DNA of 64,000 bases, taken from NCBI RefSeq assembly GCF_020099395.1, contig NZ_CP083590.1, positions 5,456,001 to 5,520,000 on the forward strand, in the 5' to 3' direction. Of this stretch, positions 36,961-43,903 are shown piece by piece (the first letter of the stretch is position 1; every line of letters begins with the position of its first letter). The notes under the pieces are model-generated. The model was not told the DNA's origin. It did not search any database and saw only the letters and a program-made list of their open reading frames with translations. The DNA is from Streptomyces mobaraensis (GTDB taxonomy: Bacteria > Actinomycetota > Actinomycetes > Streptomycetales > Streptomycetaceae). The translations under genes were made by a program, and so were the position numbers.

Positions 36961-37070
36961 AGGTCACGAGTGACAGCGACACAGGCCCCGGCCCGCTGTC
37001 CGGCAACCCTCCGTCCGTGGCGGGGTGCCCCGGGTGATGACCGGGCCGCAGGCAGCGAGGTCTGCGGCAA
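36961..37070 (+). promoter_or_regulatory. Probable SAM-IV riboswitch
   Basis: The closing stem GGTCA (36962-36966) pairs with TGACC (37038-37042). Between them are CAGC/GCTG of an internal stem, CGGCAACCCTCC (37001-37012) and GGGGTGCCCCGGGTGATGACC-like core bases ending at 37042, which are the conserved elements of the actinobacterial SAM-I/SAM-IV superfamily. A further hairpin CCGCAG/CTGCGG (37046-37067) matches the 3' pseudoknot region of SAM-IV. It lies about 170 bases before the start of a class V aminotransferase-like gene. A CATACT at 36950-36955 may be the -10 element. Family assignment is from pattern memory, not a covariance search. Confidence 0.8.
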
Positions 37071-37074
37071 GCGC

Positions 37075-37094
37075 GGATCCCTCGCCAGGGATCC
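37075..37094 (+). promoter_or_regulatory. Hairpin just past the riboswitch
   Basis: GGATCCCT (37075-37082) pairs perfectly with AGGGATCC (37087-37094), loop CGCC. Without a U tract it is a weak terminator; it may be part of the expression platform. Confidence 0.55.
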
Positions 37095-37117
37095 TGGTCG
37101 TCGAGGGAGTTCCTTCC

Positions 37118-37138
37118 GTGATCCAGCGAATGCGCTAG
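37118..37138 (+). CDS. Possible six-codon leader peptide
   Basis: GTG ATC CAG CGA ATG CGC TAG encodes MIQRMR. GAGGGAG lies 8 bases upstream, a better ribosome site than many real genes here have. It sits between the riboswitch and the aminotransferase gene. Two of six codons would be read as methionine, fitting a SAM/methionine-regulated leader, but so short an open frame could be chance. Confidence 0.35.
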   Translation: MIQRMR

Positions 37139-37237
37139 GGCCGAGAGCCCCTTCTCCGCGCCCGCACGTTTCCCTTCTCCTGCGCCGCCGCCGTGCCGCC
37201 GCGCAGTGATCCGGCCTGCCTTCCACGGGAGTTCGTC

Positions 37238-38533
37238 ATGTCCTCCGCCGTTTCAGCCCTCGCCCCCACGACCGTTGTCGCCGGCTCCGCGCCGTCCCTG
37301 CCGCTGCCCGTCCTCGGGCGGGACGTCCGCGTTCCCGTCGCCGGCGGTGGCGAAGTGGCCTACGCCGCCCTCGACTACGCGGCGAGCGCGCCCGCCCTGC
37401 AGCGGGTGTGGGACGACGTCGCCGCCTACGCGCCGTATTACGGCAGCGTGCACCGGGGGGCCGGGTACCTCTCGCGGCTCTCCACCGAGCTGTTCGAGAA
37501 CAGCCGCGCGACCGTCGCCGCGTTCCTCGGCTGCAGGGCGGACGACCAGGTGGTGTTCACCCGCTCGACCACCGACTCGCTCAACCTCCTGGCCGCGGCC
37601 CTGCCCGCCGGCACCCGGGTGTTCGTCTTCGAGACCGAGCACCACGCCGCCCTGCTGCCCTGGGCCCGCCGCGCCGGGACCGGCGAGACGCCCGTCACCT
37701 GGCTGGACGCGCCGCGCAGCCCCGCGGAGGCCGTCGAGACGCTGGAACGGGCGCTGGCGGCCCGGGAGCCGTACGGCCCCGCGCTGGTGTGTGTGACGGG
37801 TGCGTCCAACGTGACCGGGGAGCTGTGGCCCGTCCGCGAACTCGCCGCCGCCGCGCACGCGCACGGCGCCCGTGTCGTCCTCGACGCGGCACAGCTCGCG
37901 CCGCACCGCGCGGTGGACATCGGTGAACTCGACGTCGACTGGGTCGCCTTCTCCGGCCACAAGCTGTACGCGCCGTTCGGCGCGGGGGTGTTGGCGGGGC
38001 GCGCGGACTGGCTGCGGGCGGCCGAGCCGTACCTCGCGGGCGGCGGCGCCACCCGCAGCGTCACCCGGGACGCGTCCGGCGCGCCCGCGGTCGAGTGGTT
38101 CGACACCGTCGCGCGGCACGAGGCCGGCTCCCCGAACGTCATCGGCGCGCATGCCGTCGCCTCCGCGTGCCGGGCGTTGACCGAGGCCGGGTTCGAGCGG
38201 CTCGCCGCCCGGGAGGAGGCGCTGCTCGCGCGGCTGCGGGCCGGGCTCGCGGCGGTGCCGGGGGTGCGGGTGCTGTCCCTGTTCGGGGATGACGCGCCGC
38301 GGGTGGGGGTGGTGTCGTTCGTCGTCGACGGGTGGGAGAGTTCCGCGTTCGCCGCGGCTCTTTCGGCGGAGTACGGGATCGGGGTGCGGGACGGTCTTTT
38401 CTGCGCGCATCCGCTGGTGCGGGCGCTGCTTCCTGCGGGGGGCTCGGCTGTGCGGGTGAGCTTTGGCGTCGGGACGCCTGATGAGCATGTTGAGCGGTTT
38501 GTGGGGGCGGTGGGGGAGTTGGTGCGGCGGTAG
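37238..38533 (+). CDS. Class V aminotransferase-fold PLP enzyme (cysteine desulfurase-like)
   Basis: 431 residues. The PLP lysine is in VAFSGHKLYAPFGAGVL, with the upstream VLDAAQLAPH aspartate and FTRSTTDSLNLLA substrate loop of the NifS/SufS/CsdA group. The C-terminus contains GVRDGLFCAHPL, with a cysteine in the right neighbourhood but not in the usual SGxxC loop. So desulfurase or beta-lyase chemistry is possible but unproven. ATG 37238 has GGGAG 8 bases upstream. The SAM-type riboswitch in its leader ties it to sulfur amino acid supply. It is followed by repeat copy R6. Confidence 0.86.
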   Translation: MSSAVSALAPTTVVAGSAPSLPLPVLGRDVRVPVAGGGEVAYAALDYAASAPALQRVWDDVAAYAPYYGSVHRGAGYLSRLSTELFENSRATVAAFLGCRADDQVVFTRSTTDSLNLLAAALPAGTRVFVFETEHHAALLPWARRAGTGETPVTWLDAPRSPAEAVETLERALAAREPYGPALVCVTGASNVTGELWPVRELAAAAHAHGARVVLDAAQLAPHRAVDIGELDVDWVAFSGHKLYAPFGAGVLAGRADWLRAAEPYLAGGGATRSVTRDASGAPAVEWFDTVARHEAGSPNVIGAHAVASACRALTEAGFERLAAREEALLARLRAGLAAVPGVRVLSLFGDDAPRVGVVSFVVDGWESSAFAAALSAEYGIGVRDGLFCAHPLVRALLPAGGSAVRVSFGVGTPDEHVERFVGAVGELVRR

Positions 38534-38539
38534 TCCCTC

Positions 38540-38780
38540 CGGGGGTGTGCCCCGGTCCCTCCCCCAGAGGGGGCACCCCCATTCGCCGCTTCCTGGGGCT
38601 GCGCCCCAGAGCGGCTCCGCCGCTCGTCCTCAAACTCCCCCAGAGGGGGGACCCCCAACGGGCTGAATAGGGCGCTTGAGGACAACCGCGCGAAGCGCGG
38701 TATCAGGGGGTCCGGGGGCTTGCCCCGGGAATCGGCGAAGTGGGGGTCCCCCCTCCGGGGGAGGGACCGGGGCACCGCCC
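38540..38780. repeat. Intergenic modular hairpin repeat, copy R6
   Basis: The outer edges GTGCCCCGGTCCCTCCCCC (near 38547) and GGGGGAGGGACCGGGGCAC (near 38775) are inverted copies, and the inner CTGGGGCTGCGCCCCAG, GCGGCTCCGCCGC, CCTCAAACTCCCCC, AACGGGCTGAATAG and CCGCGCGAAGCGCGG modules recur. The arms are imperfect compared with R5. It marks the right end of the conserved chromosomal block. Confidence 0.82.
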
Positions 38781-38846
38781 GCCGCATGCGCCCTGCGGAG
38801 CGCCTAGGCCTTCCGTCGGGGCGTGGCACCCGGACTCTGGCCATGA

Positions 38847-39143
38847 CGTGGGCTGTGCGACGCCCTGGAGGCGAGTGCGGAGGGGCGTTTCACCCCGTCG
38901 CCGGGTGTCGGACGGGAGTTCCGCGAGGCCCTGGGCGTCCTGCTGGAACGGGCCCCACAGGCGGGCGCCGTACGGCGGGACGTGGTGCTGGACGGCGTCC
39001 TCGCCCTGCTCCTCGGATGTTCGATGGAGCGGCGGCGCGGCCCCGGCATGCCGCCCGACAGGATGGCGGCGCTGGCCTGCGACAGCCTCCGTCCGGGGCG
39101 GGGTGTGACGAAACCGCCCCCGAGGCCCCGGGGGCCGGCGTGA
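38847..39143 (+). pseudogene. Remnant of a TetR-family regulator, C-terminal part only
   Basis: An open frame without a start codon runs from just after a TGA (38844-38846) to TGA 39141-39143. It reads GLCDALEASAEGRFTPS..., then FREALGVLLERAPQAGAVRR, DVVLDGVLALLLGCSME and DRMAALACDSLRPG, matching the ligand-binding half of TetR proteins (the LLxRAxxAGxVRxD segment). The N-terminal helix-turn-helix is absent; upstream is repeat R6. It therefore looks like a deletion remnant at the boundary of the metabolite cluster. From 39144 to 39320 nothing further is seen. Confidence 0.65.
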
Positions 39144-39320
39144 CGAAACCTGGTGTGTGGTCTGTGGCGGTTCGCTGTCCGCCGCCCGTACGGGGGCCGC
39201 CCCGGTTCCGCCGCCTGTCGGCAGAAGGCGCATCGCGAGCGGCGGCTGGGCGTGCTCCGGGGGCCGTCCGCGCAGCCGTAGTGGTCCCGCCGTCCAAGGC
39301 CGTTCCCCTCACGTGATTTG

Positions 39321-39337
39321 TGGTGCAAGCTGTTCCA
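39321..39337. promoter_or_regulatory. Operator site 1, upstream of the TetR gene
   Basis: TGGTGCAAGCTGTTCCA, 32 bases before the TetR start. With flanks it extends to an 11-bp half-site pair with 8 matches (TTTGTGGTGCA against TTTATGGAACA). One of four copies in the cluster. Confidence 0.72.
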
Positions 39338-39368
39338 TAAATCGGTCGGTGAACGGAGGCGTCGAGCC

Positions 39369-40001
39369 ATGGCGAGAAGTACCACCAAGGCAACTACCAA
39401 GGAGACCGTCAAGGGGAACGGCCGCGCGGGGCGTGGTCCCGATCCACGGGCGGAGCGCAGCAGGGCCGCGGCGCTGGCGGCCGCAGGTGATCTGCTGATC
39501 GAGGGCGGGTGGGCCGAGGTGACGCACGTGGCCGTGGCGGCGCGCAGCGGCGTAGGGCGGACCACGCTGTACCGGCACTGGCCGGAGGCGGCGATGCTCA
39601 TCCAGGAGCTGCTCGCCGATATTTTCTCGGTGGATCACAGCGAACGCACGGGTGATCTGCGCAGCGACCTCCGCAGCGAAGTGGGGGTAATCGCCGCGAT
39701 GTTGTGCAACCCGAAGCAGGAGCGGGCGCTACGGGTCATCATCGATCAGGCGCCCCTCGATCCCCGGTATGCGGCGGTTCTGGAGTCCTGCACCCGCAAG
39801 GGAATGTCGGCGCTCCGCGAGATTCTGGCGGAGGGCAGCGCACGGGGCGAGCTTCCCGGGTCGCTCGATATCGACGTGGCCGTGGACCGGCTCATCGGTC
39901 CGCTTGTCTTCCGGCGGCTGGCGGAGGGGGGTGACTTCGCCGGAGGCTATGTCGCCGAGCTGGTCGACGACTTCCTGAGGGCGCAGGCGGCCAAGAAGTG
40001 A
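39369..40001 (+). CDS. TetR/AcrR family transcriptional regulator
   Basis: 210 residues. A Lys/Thr/Ala-rich start is followed by the TetR helix-turn-helix (RSRAAALAAAGDLLIEGGWAEVTHVAVAARSGVGRTTLYRHWP, about residues 30-75) and a TetR_C-type ligand domain (LRVIIDQAPLDPRYAAVLESCTRKG; DVAVDRLIGPLVFRRLAEGG). ATG 39369 has GGAGG nine bases upstream. A palindromic site sits directly before it, so autoregulation is likely, and further copies precede the LuxR activator and the MMPL exporter. The inducer may be the pathway product or an intermediate. Confidence 0.93.
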   Translation: MARSTTKATTKETVKGNGRAGRGPDPRAERSRAAALAAAGDLLIEGGWAEVTHVAVAARSGVGRTTLYRHWPEAAMLIQELLADIFSVDHSERTGDLRSDLRSEVGVIAAMLCNPKQERALRVIIDQAPLDPRYAAVLESCTRKGMSALREILAEGSARGELPGSLDIDVAVDRLIGPLVFRRLAEGGDFAGGYVAELVDDFLRAQAAKK

Positions 40002-40110
40002 CGGGGTTGGCCGAACTTCCCATTCCGCGATCTTGATTGGCTCTCCAGCGGGACACCTGTGGCGCACCTGCGGGGCACCAATGGCCCGGCGGAACCTCAG
40101 GCATCATCTG

Positions 40111-40127
40111 TGGAACATCTTGTGCCA
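40111..40127. promoter_or_regulatory. Operator site 2, upstream of the LuxR-type activator
   Basis: TGGAACATCTTGTGCCA: arms TGGAACA and TGTGCCA pair with one mismatch. In the opposite orientation it reads TGGCACAAGATGTTCCA. It lies in the 261-base gap between the TetR and activator genes, about 135 bases before the activator start. Confidence 0.75.
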
Positions 40128-40262
40128 TGGAGTGGGCCGTCGATGATTCGTCGGGGTATGGGGGCGAGGGGCACGGGTGGTTGACGCGGCGTTCCCGGAT
40201 GACGCGGTACCCGGACAACACAGCCCACTCGGGTGGCACAAGCCAACGAGGGGAGTTTCCGC

Positions 40263-42617
40263 GTGAGCCAGCTGATGGATTGCGGTGTCCGCGAAGAAGT
40301 GCGCGTGTGCCACGTTCCGCGGCCCTGCCGGGAGGCAGGGTCGTTCCGCGCACCGCGGCTGTACGGAAGGGAGAGGGACATCGCCGAGGTATCCCGGCTG
40401 CTGCGGCAGCCGGGAGTGCGGCTGCTCACCGTCACCGGCCCGGCCGGGGTGGGCAAGAGCGTCCTGGCGGCGGCGGTGGTCGCGGACGCCGTCCCGCAGG
40501 TCGCCGACGAGGTCGTCCGGGCCGACCTGGCCGCCGCCGGCAGCCTCACCGATGTATGGCGCGAGATCGCAGCCGCGCTGGGCCTGCCCGGCGCCGAAGG
40601 GGACGCGGCGCACGCGGCGGTCCCGGACACCGTCGTGGAGTGCATCGGCAACCGCCGGGTGCTGCTCGTCCTGGACAACTGCGACACGGTGGCGAGCCTG
40701 CTGACCGCCGATCCTCCCTGCCTGCTGGCCCGTTGCCTGCGGCTGCGGCTGCTGCTCACCAGCCGGTCCGCGCTCAACGTCTACGCGGAACACCTCCATC
40801 CGCTGGCCCCGTTGCTCGTCCGGACCCGCGACCGGGGCGACGGGAGCTCCGTGGCGGCGCAGCTCTTCCTCGACCGGGTAGGGGCGCACTACCGCGGCGA
40901 CGTCCTCCAAGGCGCGGACCTGCGGAACATCGACGAGATCTGCGAGGTCCTCGACGGGCTGCCGCTCGCCATCGAGGTGACGGCGCGGTCCGTAGGCGCG
41001 ATGAGCACGGGGGAGCTGCTGCAGGCGCTGCGCAGGGGCGAATACCCGTACCACAGCCACTTCCTGGACGTGCCGACCAGACATCACTCACTGTCGAGTG
41101 CACTGTCCTGGGGGGACGCGACGCTCACCGCCGACGAGCGGCTGCTGATGCGGCGGCTCGCCGTCTGCGAGTCCACGATCGACCTGCTCACGGTGCAGCG
41201 GCTGGGCCGCCTCAGCCGCATGCGGGCGGCCCGCCGACTGGACTCGCTGGTCCACAAGAGCCTGCTGGTGAGCGCCAAACGGCGGGACGGCGACCCGGAG
41301 TTCCGGATGCTCACCGTGGTGCGCGACCACTACCGGCGCCAACTCGCCGCCGATACCGTGGCGTTCGCCGAGGCCCGGGAGCTTCACATCGACCACTGCA
41401 TCCGGTTCGCCGCCGCGGCGCGGACCGGCCTGCGCACCGCTGAGGGCCGCTCCCGCTGGCTGGCCCTGGTGCTCACCCGCATGCCGGACCTCCGTACGGC
41501 CGTGCGCGGGCTGCAAGCCCGCAGCCGCCACGCCGACGCGGTACGGATGCTGCTGAACCTGGACGACGCCCTGGCCGTGCACGACCTGCTGCCCGAGGCG
41601 GCCGCGCTGCTGCACGGCTCCCTCGACGCGCTCGCGGCCGGACCGGACGAGGGCCCCGACGGGGGCCCGAACTCCCTATTCGCCGACGCGCTGGCCACGG
41701 CGGGCCGTTGGACGCTGGCTGGCGACGACATGGAACGGGCGAGCGGACTGCTCGACCGGGCGGCCGCACTCCATGAGGCCGCCGGGGACGCCGTCGGAGG
41801 CGCGGGCGTCGCGGTCCACCGCGCGGAGGCACGGCGGCGGGCCGGGGACCTGCTGGGCGCGGTGGCCCTCGCCCAGCAGGCCGTGGCGGTGCTCGATGCC
41901 CGGCGCGAGGTCGGGGGCGCCGCCGCCGCGCGGCGGCAGCTCGGCCTGGCCCTCGCCGGCCAGGGCGCCGCGGAGGCGGAGGCACCCCTGCTCAGAGCGG
42001 TCGACGACCTGCGGTCGCTGGACGATCCGCACGCCCTGGCGCTGGCATTGATCGACCTGGCCCGGGTCAGGGTCGCCCTGGGCCGGTGTGCGGCCGCGCA
42101 CGCCGCCGTACGGGAGGGCATGGACCTGCTCCTGCTGCACTCCGGCAGCCCGGCGGAGGTGGCGCTGGCGCTGGAGACCACGGGACGCGCGGTGGCCGGC
42201 CGGGGCGAGGCCGACCAGCGGGTGGTCCGCCAGGTGCTGGCCGCGGCCGCGGCGCTGCGCGGGCGGTGCGGGGCGGGGGCGGAGCAGGCCCGAACCGTCC
42301 CGCCGGAGGAGTGCCCCTCGCCGGGGTCGGCGCTCACCCTCGCCCTCTCCCTGCCGGTGGCCGCCCTGGAGGCGGAGCACCGGGCGGCGGCTGCGGGCGG
42401 GCCGGACGCCGAGCCGCCCGCAGGGCTCACCCCGCGCCAGTACCAGATCGCCGAGCTGGTGGCCGAGGGCATGACCAACCGGCAGATCGCCCGGACCCTG
42501 GAACTGTCGGAGTGGACGGTGGTCAACCATCTCCGTCAGGTGATGAACAAGCTGAAGTGCCCGTCACGGGTGCACGTGGCCCGGGTGATGCAGCAGCGGG
42601 CCGGCGCGGCGGGGTGA
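40263..42617 (+). CDS. Large ATP-binding LuxR-family pathway regulator
   Basis: 784 residues. An AfsR/NB-ARC-like ATPase comes first: Walker A GPAGVGKS (59-66), Walker B-like RVLLVLDNCD and GLPLAIEVTA. Next is a winged-helix-like segment, then a TPR-like region of alpha-helical repeats (about 400-690). The C-terminus is a LuxR helix-turn-helix (LTPRQYQIAELVAEGMTNRQ...ELSEWTVVNHLRQVMNKL). Such proteins usually activate specialised-metabolite clusters. GTG 40263 has GGGAG seven bases upstream, favoured over GTG 40233. The operator in its leader suggests control by the TetR protein. Confidence 0.9.
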   Translation: MSQLMDCGVREEVRVCHVPRPCREAGSFRAPRLYGRERDIAEVSRLLRQPGVRLLTVTGPAGVGKSVLAAAVVADAVPQVADEVVRADLAAAGSLTDVWREIAAALGLPGAEGDAAHAAVPDTVVECIGNRRVLLVLDNCDTVASLLTADPPCLLARCLRLRLLLTSRSALNVYAEHLHPLAPLLVRTRDRGDGSSVAAQLFLDRVGAHYRGDVLQGADLRNIDEICEVLDGLPLAIEVTARSVGAMSTGELLQALRRGEYPYHSHFLDVPTRHHSLSSALSWGDATLTADERLLMRRLAVCESTIDLLTVQRLGRLSRMRAARRLDSLVHKSLLVSAKRRDGDPEFRMLTVVRDHYRRQLAADTVAFAEARELHIDHCIRFAAAARTGLRTAEGRSRWLALVLTRMPDLRTAVRGLQARSRHADAVRMLLNLDDALAVHDLLPEAAALLHGSLDALAAGPDEGPDGGPNSLFADALATAGRWTLAGDDMERASGLLDRAAALHEAAGDAVGGAGVAVHRAEARRRAGDLLGAVALAQQAVAVLDARREVGGAAAARRQLGLALAGQGAAEAEAPLLRAVDDLRSLDDPHALALALIDLARVRVALGRCAAAHAAVREGMDLLLLHSGSPAEVALALETTGRAVAGRGEADQRVVRQVLAAAAALRGRCGAGAEQARTVPPEECPSPGSALTLALSLPVAALEAEHRAAAAGGPDAEPPAGLTPRQYQIAELVAEGMTNRQIARTLELSEWTVVNHLRQVMNKLKCPSRVHVARVMQQRAGAAG

Positions 42618-42620
42618 CCC

Positions 42621-42663
42621 CGGCCGGGGCGGTGGGCCAGGGGGTCGCCCACCGCCCCGGCCG
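42621..42663. terminator. Bidirectional terminator between the LuxR regulator and ispH
   Basis: A perfect 17-bp stem, CGGCCGGGGCGGTGGGC (42621-42637) with 42647-42663, 9-base loop. It lies between the convergent ends of the two genes. Confidence 0.88.
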
Positions 42664-42706
42664 ACGGGCTCGACGGGCCGGCCCGGCACGCCTGGTCAGC
42701 GCGTGG

Positions 42707-43720
42707 TCACCGGGGACCGCCAAGGCTGCCCGGCATGGCGAAGACCACGTCCTCCTCCACCGTGGTCAGGGTGTCCACCTGGTCGTAGCCCAGTTCGCCG
42801 AGCCGGTCGACGAGTTGCTCCACCAGGATCTCCGGGGCACTGGCGCCGGCCGTGACGCCCACCGAGTCGACGCCGCGGAGCCAGCTCTCGTCGAGCCGGG
42901 AGACGTTGTCGACCAAGTGGGCGCGGACACCGTGCCGTTGGGCGACCTCGACCATGCGGATCGAGTTGCTGGAGTTGTCGGAACCGACGACCAGGACCAA
43001 CTGTGCCTTCGAGGCCAGCTCCTTGACCGCGTTCTGCCGGTTCTGGCTCGCGTAGCAGATGTCGTCGGAGCCCGGCCCCTTGATGTCGGGGAAGCGGCGG
43101 ACGAGCTCCTCGGTGATGTCGCGCGTCTCGTCGAGCGAGAGTGTGGTCTGCGTCAGATAGCTCACCGAAGTGCCCTCGGGGATCCGCACGGTGCGGGCGT
43201 CCTCGACGGTCTCGATCACGATGGTGTGCTCGGGGGCCTCGCCGACCGTGCCCACCACCTCCTCATGGCGGGCGTGGCCGATGAGCAGGATGGTGTGGCC
43301 GGTGGTGGCGAACCTTCTGGCCTCCTGGTGCACCTTCGACACCAGGGGGCAGGTCGCGTCGATGACGTCGAGCCGGCGGGCCGCCGAGTTGTCCCGCACG
43401 CGGGGCGAGACCCCGTGCGCGGAGAAGACGCACACCGCGCCCTCGGGGACCTCCTCCTCCGATTCCACGAAGACGGCGCCCTTCTTCTCCAGGGACCTGA
43501 CCACGTACTTGTTGTGGACGATCTCGTGGCGGACGTAGACGGGCGCGCCATGGATCTCCAGGGCGCGTTCGACCATGCCGATGGCGCGGCGCACCCCCGC
43601 GCAGAAGCCGCGTGGTTCGGCCAGGATGATGCGCTTGCGGGCGGGGGCCGGAATACTCACGGCACTCACGACGCTCACGGCACTCACCTCATTCACGGCG
43701 TTCAGGTCTCCCTTCACCAT
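42707..43720 (-). CDS. ispH: 4-hydroxy-3-methylbut-2-enyl diphosphate reductase, cluster copy
   Basis: 337 residues. Last MEP-pathway enzyme, releasing IPP and DMAPP. The three 4Fe-4S cysteines are in PRGFCAGVRRA (C40), DATCPLVSKVH and DDICYASQNRQ. The substrate motifs VYVRHEIVHNKYVV and FSAHGVSP are intact, so it should be active. The start is uncertain: ATG 43720 is given, but the N-terminus is made of repeated GTG-containing units and GTG 43702 with AAGGGAG 11 bases upstream is equally likely. Streptomyces normally has another ispH elsewhere; this copy beside pathway genes suggests dedicated isoprenoid supply. Confidence 0.92.
   Translation of the reverse strand: MVKGDLNAVNEVSAVSVVSAVSIPAPARKRIILAEPRGFCAGVRRAIGMVERALEIHGAPVYVRHEIVHNKYVVRSLEKKGAVFVESEEEVPEGAVCVFSAHGVSPRVRDNSAARRLDVIDATCPLVSKVHQEARRFATTGHTILLIGHARHEEVVGTVGEAPEHTIVIETVEDARTVRIPEGTSVSYLTQTTLSLDETRDITEELVRRFPDIKGPGSDDICYASQNRQNAVKELASKAQLVLVVGSDNSSNSIRMVEVAQRHGVRAHLVDNVSRLDESWLRGVDSVGVTAGASAPEILVEQLVDRLGELGYDQVDTLTTVEEDVVFAMPGSLGGPR
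43655..43708 (-). repeat. Degenerate 9-base tandem repeat in the ispH start region
   Basis: Units on the plus strand read actcacggc, actcacgac, gctcacggc, actcacctc, attcacggc and gttcaggtc. They encode VSAVSVVSAVNEV-like residues on the minus strand, an N-terminal extension before the enzyme proper (ARKRIILAEPRGFC). Confidence 0.7.
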
Positions 43721-43903
43721 GGGCTCAGGGGGTCGATTCTGTGCGGCCGGTGCCGGGCGCAGAAGCGGCTGATTCTTGCTAGCCGGGACAGCCCCCACCT
43801 CAGTTAATTGTCAGGGCGATTGCCATGGCCGCCGGGTCGGACCGGTTCCTATTTTGGGGAGCTCTGCGATCTCTCTCAAGAACGTTGCAATGGAAGGGGC
43901 CCG

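Noticed and set aside
38740..39108. 122-residue open frame starting in repeat R6
   Set aside because: Its start lies in the repeat and its composition is Trp/Ser/Arg-rich without domains; the overlapping TetR-remnant frame is the meaningful one.
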